Shown here: piece after piece, positions 44,579-53,744 of the stretch
How the letters are laid out: each line of letters starts with the position of its first letter
Position numbering within the stretch: position 1 is the first letter of the stretch
From: Ceratopteris richardii
Taxonomy: Eukaryota; Streptophyta; Polypodiopsida; Polypodiales; Pteridaceae
NCBI GenBank assembly: GCA_020310875.1
Contig: CM035423.1
Span: 138,786,748 to 138,850,747 of the forward strand
Length of the DNA stretch: 64,000 nucleotides
Direction of reading: 5' to 3'
The notes under the pieces: model-generated
Told to the model about the DNA's origin: nothing
Seen by the model: the letters and a program-made list of their open reading frames with translations, nothing else
Database searches by the model: none
Made by a program: the position numbers and the translations under genes

Positions 44579-45469
44579 ATGGCACGCAACAAGCAAACTG
44601 CAAGGAAAGATCGCGTCTTCTTTCCTAGCCCTCATCTAGGGACACAATGCCCACCATGGTTGCAACCCCCCCAAAGGCCTCGAAGTGGTTCCCAGAGCAC
44701 ATCTGTGCCTGTGTCACATGATGGCACACCACCTGGGAGCAATTCAGTGCGAGAAAATGAAGTTTCCAATAGACAAGATTATTACACTCCAGGACGATCA
44801 GAGGCCATTTCAGATGATGAGCCACCAACAAGGACACCCATCAATTCAAGACCCAAACAGAAGTTGATCAGAAGGAGTGTACCAGAGAGCGACGAAGAGT
44901 CATCCCCAAATGAGGAAAGCAACAATCAACCACCATGGAATGATATGCAAATACCAACGAGCCATAGGGTGACACATGGAGGTAAGACACTTCCACAAGG
45001 ACAAGGGCAAATACCAACAGAGGAGGAAAGAGAGCAAAGTCAACAACCACATCAACAACAAAATGTGCAAGATGAAGCTGGGCCCTCACATCGTGTACAT
45101 CGGAGAAAAAAAAACTATCAACCTCGACGTCGACCTCAACGCCAGCCAAACATACCTCCCAACCCAAGAGCTCCACAAAGACGAAGGAAGCACTGCAGGG
45201 CTTTTGCAGAGATACGACACTACCAAAAGTCCGTTGAACTACTCATACCACGAAGAGCTTTTGCAAGGGTAGTGAAAGAGGAACTACAAAGCTACCAAGC
45301 AGGTCTAAGAATACAAGGGATAGCACTTGAAGCACTTCAAGAGGCAGCTGAGGCCTACCTCATCTCCATGCTTGAGGACTCTAACCTCTGTGCTATCCAT
45401 GCCAAGAGAGTAACCATACAACCGAAGGACATTCAGCTAGCAAGAAGAATTAGAGGAAATAACCCATGA
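44579..45469 (+). CDS. Histone H3-like protein with a long inserted linker
   Basis: 296 residues, single exon. After Met the sequence is [14 protein letters not shown]: the H3 tail (ARTKQTARKS) with K4, R8 and K9 kept, T3 changed to Asn and S10 to Asp. Residues about 16-204 are a Pro/Gln/Ser/Arg-rich linker unrelated to H3, with acidic patches ([13 protein letters not shown]) and a basic stretch before the fold ([16 protein letters not shown]). Residues about 205-296 are a full H3 histone fold: [18 protein letters not shown], the [13 protein letters not shown] helix, and [20 protein letters not shown] followed by RIRGNNP. Cys110, His113 and Asp123 equivalents of the H3-H3 interface are kept. 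Loop 1 has the canonical H3 length, arguing against CENH3. The start is preferred over an upstream in-frame codon because it gives the exact H3 N-terminus just after the TATA box. Likely nuclear, able to pair with H4. Confidence 0.88.
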   Translation: MARNKQTARKDRVFFPSPHLGTQCPPWLQPPQRPRSGSQSTSVPVSHDGTPPGSNSVRENEVSNRQDYYTPGRSEAISDDEPPTRTPINSRPKQKLIRRSVPESDEESSPNEESNNQPPWNDMQIPTSHRVTHGGKTLPQGQGQIPTEEEREQSQQPHQQQNVQDEAGPSHRVHRRKKNYQPRRRPQRQPNIPPNPRAPQRRRKHCRAFAEIRHYQKSVELLIPRRAFARVVKEELQSYQAGLRIQGIALEALQEAAEAYLISMLEDSNLCAIHAKRVTIQPKDIQLARRIRGNNP

Positions 45470-45551
45470 TGTGTATATTATACCCTATGATAGGCTACTT
45501 TGCGATGTAATACAATGGATAATAGAAAATTTTGTTTTGACTTATATTCTT

Positions 45552-45572
45552 TGTCTCTTTTTTCTCTCTCTC

Positions 45573-45612
<40 letters not shown>
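45552..45612. repeat. (CT)n microsatellite
   Basis: TCTCTCTC run about 80 bp after the stop codon of the H3-like gene. Confidence 0.9.
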
Positions 45613-45720
45613 AGTCAGTTATATATGGATTCAGTTAAACATGCATGCACTTGCCTATTGTTTTATGACTAGATATGTTCCTTTTCTACATACTGGTGTG
45701 CAACATGTCCTTTTCATACC

Positions 45721-45812
45721 AAAAAACCCCCAGCCACAGAAACGCGGGATTCAGCCTTGCAAAATTTTTGCAGGGCTGAATCCCGCGTTTCTGTGGCTCG
45801 GGTTTTTTTTTG
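45721..45812. repeat. Long near-perfect hairpin 1
   Basis: Inverted arms of about 44 bases around a central AAAATTTT. The core of each arm is AGCCACAGAAACGCGGGATT followed by CAGCC and TGCAAAA. Outer ends are A6CCC on the left and GGGT9 on the right. It shares its outer core with hairpin 2. Confidence 0.92.
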
Positions 45813-46025
45813 CAATATTTGGTCTTTGGTAAGCATAAGACATATGGTAGAGATGCAATGGTCTAGGTATTAAGAGGTTATACCCTATAGGAATTGAGAT
45901 CTTTAGCTACTAAAGGCTGAGTTTATACCCTACTGAAAACTTCTGGTCCTGATAATACCAAAACCAATTGAAAATCTGAAATTACATAGTTTCCTATGTA
46001 TTGTAGCACCTAAAAACACTAGATA

Positions 46026-46127
46026 AGGCCAAAAAAAGCCCCAGCCACAGAAACGCGGGAAACAGCCCTGCAAAAATTTTGCAGGGTTGTTTCCCGCGTT
46101 TCTGTGGCTGGGGCTTTTTTGGCCTTT
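46026..46127. repeat. Long near-perfect hairpin 2
   Basis: Inverted arms of about 50 bases with the core CAGCCACAGAAACGCGGGAA, then CAGCCCTGCAAAA; outer AAGGCCAAAAAAAGCCC pairs with GGGCTTTTTTGGCCTT. The centre is again AAAATTTT. It lies between the 3' ends of the converging H3-like gene and the 490-codon gene. Confidence 0.92.
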
Positions 46128-46283
46128 TTTAAGCATATAATCATACAGAGGACCAAAGCACAATACAAAGACCCCCAATTAGATACAATTTGTGGAGAGA
46201 AGATAAGTTCAATTTTTTAGCACATTCATATACAGAACTAGACAAATGATGAAAAAAAAAGTTTGTATTATCAAGACATTACA

Positions 46284-47836
46284 TCATTTCTCAGCTGCCT
46301 TCAATTTCTCCACAACTTTCTTTCTCCTTTGGAGAGATTGAGGCAGCTGGTAAGTCAATACAGATCTTGATATTACATGGGGGTCTTGCATTCCAAGACT
46401 CATGGCGATACCTATTTGCCCTAATACTTTTCCTCTAAAATTAAGTCCTAAAGTAGTTACAACTAAGGATTTCATAACCAAAATGACACAATTAGTGCCT
46501 TGGGTAATTGTACATAAACACAAAATCTTGCTAAGGGCCTTCAAGCACCAAGTGATGAAGTGCCCATCGGGACTGTAGTCTTTGTGTATGATAACAAAAT
46601 CATCCTTTGGCAACTTTTCAATGTAGTTTGCCAAGGATGCACCACTCCCACGAGAAGCTCGATCCCCACCAGACCTTGCTGCGAACTTGTCGAGCTCAAT
46701 TGCTTCCTGTTAAGAACAAATGAGAATTCAAGCTCTTACAATGTTAACTTAAAATTATCGATTTATTTAATTCAATTACCACTTACATCATGAAGCTTGT
46801 CTTCTTCCTCCCCTCTTCCAGGGGCATCAAGATCAATGCTAGAGTGGGCCATGCCACTCTGCTCTGCTACATGGGATGTAGGAATTTTTTGCTTCAGTAT
46901 CCTCTCCTATGCTGCACTGAACTCCTCCTCTGTAGTAGAATTGTTGTCATCATTTAAAATATCAGCACACACCATTGATATGGTGTCTGCCACAGAATCC
47001 CCAAGTGGGATGGACTTCTTTTCAAGTATGTCAGATGTGTTGTCAAGTGGAGCATCTGACATTGTGGAGAAAATACTCAAGCATTCATCTAGACGTAGAC
47101 CGAATGCCTTCTCAATGTCATGGAGTAAAATAAATTCCTCTCCATCCACAACGATGCAGGAGAGATATTCAAGTTCCACCTCTGGTAATGTGGGCTCAGA
47201 GGGGTTGAGATTTGAAGGGGGGGCCTCCTCCATGCTTGATTGCACATGTAGTTTATCCTCAACACCACCAGGGAATTCTTGGTGGATTGTAATGCTTTCT
47301 TTGGAAAAATTTATGGCCTCTGGTTGAGGCTCATTCTTCTCCTTAACAAAACCCCCAGTGGCAAGGTTGGGGAGCTCAACAGGTGTAGGTTCCGGCTCCT
47401 CATTAATAATAAAATATGTTGTTGCAGTGTAGGATAGGTACTTTGTACCCATCCTCTTCTTTTCGTTAAGTTTTTTTACTAATGGCACAGAGTCATCTAG
47501 TAAGTGCCCAGCAGTTTCCGCAATTGCCATGAAGCGCTTAAGGCGCTTCATGAAGGCTTCATCGCCTCTATGTATGTAGAGTAGAAGGTCACATGGAATC
47601 CATTTACCCTCATAAGGCGGTATTTCTATAGAAAAACGCAAGATGTAGTACTCAAGGAACTCTATGATTTCCTTGAGCACATCAGAGTTCAGTTGAATTG
47701 TTTTGTCTAGATCAGGGACCCTAGACAGTAGGTCATACAAGTGGTTCTGACCTTTGAACTCAGTTGATTCCAAGAACTCATTGAAGAGTTCACGTGGACG
47801 TTTGAGTTGCAGGGTACTGGAGGATGCGGCAGCCAT
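46284..47836 (-). CDS. Unknown transposon-borne protein, two exons, one in-frame TAG
   Basis: Exon 1 is 47,836-46,787; an 80-bp intron (GTAAGT...TTAACAG) follows; exon 2 is 46,706-46,284. In-frame length is 490 codons, interrupted once by TAG at 46,907-46,909 after EEEFSAA; the same frame continues with ERILKQKIPTSH. Exon 1 begins MAAASSSTLQLKRPRELFNE and has a helical N-terminal region (LKEIIEFLEYYILRFSIEIP, GDEAFMKRLKRFMAIAETAG), then a Pro/Glu-rich acidic region. Exon 2 begins EAIELDKFAARSGGDRASRG and has a compact hydrophobic part (DGHFITWCLKALSKILCLC) and a basic helical tail. No family recognised. The stop could be a CAG-to-TAG mutation or a sign of readthrough. Confidence 0.6.
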
Positions 47837-47924
47837 TGCGCGTGATGCTAGCTTGTGTGCGTACTCTGCTAGTGATTGTAGCTCTTCTTGGTTGCAAAAG
47901 TGAGAAATGAGAGAATAAGTGTTG

Positions 47925-47932
47925 CTTTTATA
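47925..47932 (-). promoter_or_regulatory. TATA box of the 490-codon gene
   Basis: TATAAAAG on the - strand, about 90 bp upstream of the start codon at 47,836. Confidence 0.6.
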
Positions 47933-47939
47933 GTAGTTT

Positions 47940-48289
47940 CAAAATTTTAAAGTGAGTGGGACCCATTTTAAAACTAAAACTGATACCTTCAAATAAAACA
48001 ATCATGCACAGAACTCTCAGAAAAAAAACTTTTGCTCATAAAAAGATTGAACAGAATCATTAAGCAGAATAAGATACACGACAACACAATAGAAAAAAAA
48101 ATTCTCAGAACTTTAAAATTATAATAAATTGCCATTGGAAAAACCAAAGATTTGGCAAATTGTACATCATATTGAGATCAAAAAGATTTACATGCTACAT
48201 TTCTTGCATGTTAAATACATTGTTGCAGATGTAGGATTATAAATGGAACATAGGTGTGTGTACACTGTAGCACTCAAATAGTCCTTGAG
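47940..48289. other. Transposon spacer, no gene seen
   Basis: AT-rich non-coding sequence between the promoter of the 490-codon gene and the predicted last exon of the BAH-like gene. Confidence 0.5.
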
Positions 48290-48367
48290 CTATGACAATG
48301 AAAGTTGAGTTCCATCCACACTCCATTCAAGGAGGACTTTAATTTTATCCTCCAACCTCTTACCAAT
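48290..48367 (-). CDS. Predicted last exon of the BAH-like gene
   Basis: After a TCTGCAG acceptor the - strand reads IGKRLEDKIKVLLEWSVDGT and ends LSLS-stop. A matching donor (ATAAG-GTAAGT) lies at about 48,450, just beyond the solo LTR. Phase with the preceding exon cannot be confirmed because the LTR split that exon. Confidence 0.4.
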   Translation of the reverse strand: MGKRLEDKIKVLLEWSVDGTQLSLS

Positions 48368-48460
48368 CTGCAGACAAATAGAAAACTTTAAATGAACATA
48401 TTTGAGTGTAAGAATTTGTATAAACAAAAGAAGAAATACCATATGCTACTTACCTTATGA

Positions 48461-49446
48461 TGGAGAATGTTAATCTCCAAAAGAACAACTTATTCTTGTG
48501 ATTAGAACACCTCTATACCAAGAATAAGTCAAACACTCCACTAATTTAGAGGATCAATTGCTAATTACCAAAAGATTAACAAATCTGTGAAGAAGATGAA
48601 ACACAGAAAAGTCTGCTGCACTATTTTTCCACATTGACCTATCAAACGTGTAAAGTTTTTGATGAAACTTTGTACGAAGTATCTCCTAGAGATTGCGCAT
48701 CTACTCCAAGTTGAATCTCTTCAAAAGATTAAGTATAACTTGAGAAATCAACTTCTCAAGTTACCTATGTCAGAAACTGTCATCCAGAACAGTCGACTTT
48801 ACACCTGTAACTTTTAAGACTTGGTTCTCCTTGAATAGAACCCGTTTTACAAAATGCTTCTAGACATAAGTAGCTTATCTTCCAACTTAAAGATTAAGCC
48901 CTCACTCATGCAAAACTTTAAACTGTGCTAGGAGAAATGATCAAAACATTGACTTCGAAATATGCGCCTGTTTTAGGAACCTGTGAATACACTTCACATA
49001 TGAATGTTCCTACACTTAATTCACTCAGCCTGATTACAATTGGAAGCTGAAACTTTGCACAGAGGTCAAGCAACTCTCAACTTAGACTTGTACAAAAGCA
49101 TTCCACAATTGATCTACTGTAGAAGGAGAACACGCAGAAACATCGGGCGCAAAATTTTTCATTTACTCAGAGAAAATACAACTGAGTGATGAGAGCTAAC
49201 TCAAATTCACTTTCCTCTATCTTATGACTTCTATCTCCCTCATTCTTGACATCTGACTATTGTCACATAAGCTCTCATACATGCCCCGACTTTTCTCAAG
49301 GTATTTATAGATAATTTGTACATAATTCTTACTGAACAAAAGATCTAAGTCATCTATGACTATGCTAATGTACATATGTGTACACTTCTCTTGTCCTCTG
49401 ATTGTAATCTTCTTCCACACTTTAGGAATTGATTCTTCCTTCATCA
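48461..49446 (-). mobile_element. copia-type solo LTR inside the BAH-like gene
   Basis: 986 bp with TG...CA ends on the - strand (TGATGAAGGAAG ... ATTCTCCA). Flanks TATGA (left) and TTTGA (right) are a probable 5-bp duplication with one mutation. The TTTGGAGATT...CTCCA end matches the copia LTR end at 9,252. No internal region or second LTR remains, so this is a solo LTR left by recombination. It splits an exon of the gene at 50,662-48,290. Confidence 0.65.
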
Positions 49447-50662
49447 TTTGATCTTCCAAGCCTTCAATTGGTGATTGGTATGCACCAACACCTTATGCCC
49501 TTGTATTCTGAACTTTGATTGATCCAGATCCTCAAATCCCATGATTACTAGATGTTCTCTCACGTTGGCAAGAGTCCAATGATGATTTACTGAAATAACT
49601 TCCATTTCATTGTTGGGTAGATTTATCTTAATTTCAAATGAAATTAAAACACCCTCAGAACTTTGTAATGGTATCCATTCACCAAGTTTACACATCCAAC
49701 GATCATAATAGAATCTAATGTACAATGAAGTATGATGTTTCAAGTATCGAAATCCTATGCCTGTTGCACCAATTTTACAAATGTATCTATCCCCTTTGGT
49801 GCATCCTTCTACAAGTCCCCATTTTTCACCTAGCAAACACTCTACCTGCTCATACGTGATATCTTTTAACATGAACATTGTTGACGTCTCTAGAATTGTG
49901 AATATCTGAAATAAATGTATAAAACAATGAACAGGAACACACCAATGTAATCCTATAGATCTTGAAACTCTTGTAAATTTCAAAGAGTTGTGTATGTCCA
50001 TCACCATCTTATGCTTCAAAGATGTTAATGTCCATACATCAGGTTGCGGCCACTCAAGCTTTAAGAGAGAATCTACCTTAATCATCTCTAACTTGCCAAA
50101 ATCATTTGATGAAGAGGGTACAACATATGTATGTGTGTAAAAGAAAACTCTCTCACATAATAGCTGAGCAGGACGGGCTTGTGGAAAGACTATCGACCCA
50201 ACATCTGCATGCAATGCTTGGAAAGTACCTGTAAGACTATGAAGTGGTTGTTCTTCCACCAAGGTAGAAGGAAATATGTCTACAACAAAAAAATACACAA
50301 CTTAGCTAGGTATATTCTGAAATTTGGACAAAAGTCAATGAGTAATACTTACAGTTGATAGGATATCTCATTTTGTTTGAGTTTTCCAATTTCATGGTTG
50401 ACATTGTGAACACATGTTGTACAATGGCAACAGTTTCACCATTTTTGAGCTTTTTGAAGCCTAGTAACTTCCCTTTCCAATGAAGATCCAAGTTTCCACG
50501 ATCTCTCACACGGTGAGGACCAACACCAGAGGGTTGCATGTACACCCATGCACCTTTGCAGAACTCCTGTCCTAACCAAAATCCTTCTGGAGCCTTGATA
50601 TTGTGACATTTTATCGCGATAACCTCATCTTTTGGACGTCTATGAGATTTAGGTTTCTCCAT
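49447..50662 (-). CDS. BAH-domain-like protein (spliced, interrupted by a solo LTR)
   Basis: Exon 1 is 50,662-50,353 (MEKPKSHRRPKDEVIAIKCH); an intron with GTAAGT donor and TTGTAG acceptor follows; exon 2 is 50,279-49,447. The splice joins in frame (PIN then YIFPSTLVEE). Residues about 35-130 look like a BAH domain: GAWVYMQPSG, a HWKGKLLGFKKLKNGE strand pair, HVFTMSTMKL, then FPSTLVEEQPLHSLTGTFQA resembling the usual 'S..v..vp...i.G.c.v' end. BAH domains bind nucleosomes or modified histones. The C-terminal part (NHHWTLANVREHLVIMGFED) is unassigned. The exon runs into the solo LTR at 49,446, giving a stop at KAWKIK. The BAH call is by pattern only. Confidence 0.45.
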
Positions 50663-51156
50663 TGGAGATCAGGCTATGGAAATGACAGTAGGAATTCAAA
50701 GAAGATGATGCATAGAGAAAGAAATGGAGATGCAGGAGCTGCAATGGTGTGCTAGGGAGAGAAAGTAGTGGAAAGAGATGACTTTTTGGGACCTCGGTAT
50801 GAAAATGGGAGGTTTTGGAGGGAGAAAGTTGCATTTTGAGTTATTTTTGAAAAAGTCACTTTTTTCACTTTAGTTCATGCACGGATTTTGATTTAGAACC
50901 CAAAAATAGCACTTTTGATCCTAAAAAGTGGTTGGGGGACCATTAAATGGTGTTATGATGAGTTTTATAACTTTTTGAAAATTTTGAATTTTTGGGCCCA
51001 GGTAAGTTACGAGATTCCTTTCTCTCTCTAGAGGCAAAACCTGAACATAGGGGAATCCTGTCCCCTCATCCCCCTTCAGCCTAGTGATTTATAGGCTATA
51101 GACTGTGTCCACCACCCTCCTCTCATTGGTCCATCACTAATCACTCCTTAATCCAA
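50663..51156. other. Transposon right subterminal region
   Basis: Non-coding, purine-rich on the + strand near 50,700-50,770, with poly-T runs. It carries the presumed promoter of the BAH-like gene; no clear TATA box. Confidence 0.5.
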
Positions 51157-51190
51157 AAGGCCCATGTAGGGTTCATTTTTTTCCCTAATG
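51157..51190 (-). repeat. Right terminal inverted repeat
   Basis: On the - strand begins CATTAGGGAAAAAAATGAAC and continues through CCCTACATGGGCCTT; 31 of 34 positions match the left repeat. Confidence 0.88.
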
Positions 51191-52334
51191 AATCACTACA
51201 GTAGCCTTCCCAGACTCGTTGTGGTGGTGGTGGGTTTGGCAATGTACATTCTCTGATATAGTGATCACCTCCACATCTGTAGCATGGTCCTCTGGGTACA
51301 GGCGGTCTGTTCATCGGTCGGGGTGGTATGGTTGCTCTAGGGGCTGTGTACATTAATGACACATAGTCCTGCTCATATCCGTAGGAACTATCTGGTACTT
51401 CCATGCCATAGGCATATGGTTCATACAGTTGTCCATATTCTATCATAGAGCTTTCATAATTGGAATATGTTCCTTGACTATGGTCGTAAGCTGAGTCATA
51501 TGGTTCATTACTAGCCAATGGTGTGGTTGGGACTATCGCTCTCTCTAGGTTTTCTTCAGGTTGAGCTATCTTGACTGGGACAACGTTCTGGGGATGGGGC
51601 AGTTGTTGTCCTAGTACTGGTTGTGGTTGAGTGTATCCTTGATACACATATGGTCGTGGCACTGGTGCTTGCTGCTGATAAGTAGGGCATCTCCATGCTT
51701 CTCCTCCTTGCTCTCTATGAGGGTATCCATAAGGTCTCATATATGGTTGTGCTGGTCTCGCTTGCCTATTGTAAGGGCAATTTTCCGTACTGTGGTTTGT
51801 ATATTTTTGTTCTATAGTGCAATATTGTAGAGGTCCTGGGACGGTGGGTCTATTGTAGCCATAAGCAGGTGGTGGGACTACTCCCCTAGTGCACAAGTGA
51901 GAAGGATGATCACCTCCGCAGTGCATACATCTTCTGAGCATGGCCACTCTCAGAGGGTTACTAGGGTAGTTCCTCTGTCCTTGAACGTTCAGTTTCTTTG
52001 CTACTAAGTCGGCTATTTCCTCTACATTGTTTTTAGGGTTTGATGTGCTGTTGGCCGAATCTTCACTTTTCAAGCTACCTTGAGGTATTTTCAAATCTTC
52101 TGCTAGGTTGTCTTCTAGGTCTATACATTCCTTCATGCATTCTTGCAAGGTTTGAACTCTCTTCACATACACCAAAGATCTCAAAGATCCGTTCAACAAT
52201 CCTTCCAAAAATAATGACACCATTTTATTTTGGGTAGGTCTCTCTTCTACTGGGCATCTGTCCACATACTGCTTGAATCTTCTTGCTGCCAATCTTACTG
52301 ATTCTGTAGGGGCTTGCTTAAAGCTATGGATCAT
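51191..52334 (-). CDS. Athila-like Gag of element A, capsid end and zinc knuckles
   Basis: Open from MIHSFKQAPTESVRLAARRF. It has the gag motif VDRCPVEERPTQ, then LFLEGLL, zinc knuckle CMHCGGDHPSHLC, a variant finger (C-X8-H-X4-C: CTIEQKYTNHSTENC), a Pro/Tyr/Gln-rich stretch, knuckle CYRCGGDHYIREC and the first half of a third (WEGYCSD). The DNA transposon begins exactly here; the knuckle is completed at 40,990. Confidence 0.85.
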
Positions 52335-52480
52335 GATGATGAGTTGTTTTTAATTCTTGACTTAGTGAATTCCTCAATCATTTCTTGATAGACTTGTTCC
52401 ATGTTTTGAAAATTATTAGGGTCCAAAGGCTGGAACCATGCCAACACAGTGTCTAACAAAGTAAGACCAAAGGACTCATA

Positions 52481-52777
52481 TTAGATTAAGAAATCTTCTA
52501 CTTGTTCGGCTCTGATTACTTGTTTGAATTCAGCTATATGATTGTACGGTTCACTAGAGCCATCATAGTGGTTTCTCATGCATTTGGCAACTTGAATTGG
52601 CCTTAATCTTCTTCCTGCTTCGGGTGGTCTAGGCATTACTGGGAAAATTGGTCTTCCTATGGGTATGCCTGGTCCTCTTGCTACCGGTGGTCTGACTGGG
52701 GCAGGAATTCCATGTCTTGGGTCAACTGGTGGTTGAGGTCGGTAATTAGGGTTATTTGCAGGCATTGCAAACTGCAC
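52481..52777 (-). CDS. Gag of element A, middle part
   Basis: 98 codons with the RPIQVAKCMRNHYDGSSEPY block and NHIAEFKQVIRAEQVEDF, the start of the Retrotrans_gag-like domain. It is separated from the next segment by a stop and frameshift near 52,335-52,480. Confidence 0.75.
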   Translation of the reverse strand: MQFAMPANNPNYRPQPPVDPRHGIPAPVRPPVARGPGIPIGRPIFPVMPRPPEAGRRLRPIQVAKCMRNHYDGSSEPYNHIAEFKQVIRAEQVEDFLI

Positions 52778-52827
52778 ATGTGGTCTGACCGGGATTTGTG
52801 TTGTTGTGTTTCTTGTGTTTGTCCAGA

Positions 52828-53640
52828 CTATTGATATGAATCATTTTGAGGTGTTCCAAGTGGGTTTCTTGAAGTAGTGGCTTGGTCCCTAGGGGGGAAC
52901 ACTAGAATATTCTGATATTTCAACTCGGCTCTCTCTAATTCCTTTACGGGCCAATATCTTCTCTGATTCTTGTCCAAATATGTGATGATGGTGGGGAAAT
53001 CAGGATCTTGTAACTCATAGATGGTAACAGGATTAGGGGGAGCTTCCCATATTGAAGAATGTGCTCTAAGGAGAGATTCCATTCCATTGATCAAGTATAC
53101 ATCCATTAGGGAGTCATCTTGAGGAATCAGGTCTCCTCTCCAGACTCTAGCAACAGTAGATCTCCCTCTAGGAGTAGTTACTTGCTCTTCATTCCCTTCT
53201 CTATTTAAGTTTGAAGCATTGTTTTCTTCCCCAAGTTCATTAATGTTTTTCGGGTGTTCCGTGACAATATACTGGATATCTCTTTTGTCCATATAAAACC
53301 CTCCTACATACTTGACTGCTGGCCTAAGCACTATGTAAGCCTCTGAGGCGTTCTTTAGCCTGGCCACTGATCTGTTTAGACCATCCAAATAAATAGGGAT
53401 CACATTTTGGTTGGTGTTCACATACTCCAAGGAGGTCCTGTACTCTCCTTCAATGATTGACATCATGCCAATCATGGATACTGTGTTCTGCATATCCTCT
53501 AAAGCCATGGGAATTTCTTCCTCTGACTCACTGGAGGTCTCCGAGTAATGTGAATGGCTACTTGGTTCGGCTACACTACCTACAGAAGAGATTACAATTC
53601 TTCGGCTTCCTAGAGTTCTTCCAGATCTCAGGTTCATCCG
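52828..53640 (-). CDS. Gag of element A, N-terminal region
   Basis: Begins MNLRSGRTLGSRRIVISS, with an in-frame ATG two codons upstream of the preceding Arg. It includes a Ser/Glu patch (SETSSESEEEIPMALEDM), YLDGLNRSVARLKNA, GDLIPQDDSLMDVYLING and ITYLDKNQRRYWPVKELERA. The three Athila-like elements share this N-terminal region of some 270 residues ahead of the usual Gag domain; its function is unknown. Confidence 0.75.
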   Translation of the reverse strand, partial: RMNLRSGRTLGSRRIVISSVGSVAEPSSHSHYSETSSESEEEIPMALEDMQNTVSMIGMMSIIEGEYRTSLEYVNTNQNVIPIYLDGLNRSVARLKNASEAYIVLRPAVKYVGGFYMDKRDIQYIVTEHPKNINELGEENNASNLNREGNEEQVTTPRGRSTVARVWRGDLIPQDDSLMDVYLINGMESLLRAHSSIWEAPPNPVTIYELQDPDFPTIITYLDKNQRRYWPVKELERAELKYQNILVFPPRDQATTSRNPLGTPQNDSYQ

Positions 53641-53744
53641 CTTCACAACTCTGATGAGTCCTTGCTAACCTCTAGCTTCTAGAACTCTTCACTATGGATT
53701 AGAATTCCAGAAAAATTTTGGCTGGGAATTGACTAAAAAGAACT

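Larger units (their letters stand above)
40991..51190. mobile_element. 10.2 kb DNA transposon with histone H3-like and chromatin-type cargo
   Basis: Both ends carry CATTAGGRAAAAAARTGAAC... terminal inverted repeats (34 bp, 31 identical). The left end is at 40,991, immediately after ...CTTACCACA; the right end is at 51,190, immediately before AATCACTACAG. Joining the flanks restores the zinc-knuckle codons C-S-D-C-G-K of element A gag if a single A is counted once, so the target duplication is 1 bp at most as far as the sequence shows. Cargo: transposase-like gene (+), histone H3-like gene (+), two hairpins, unknown gene (-), BAH-like gene (-) split by a copia-type solo LTR. Superfamily unassigned. 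Confidence 0.85.

Noticed and set aside
44579..45469. Centromeric histone CENH3
   Set aside because: Loop 1 has canonical H3 length, the C-terminus is RRIRG-type, and the tail tip matches canonical H3; plant CENH3 usually differs at all three.
45721..46127. Bacterial-style intrinsic terminators
   Set aside because: The hairpins have T runs, but the context is a eukaryotic nuclear transposon with introns and TATA boxes.
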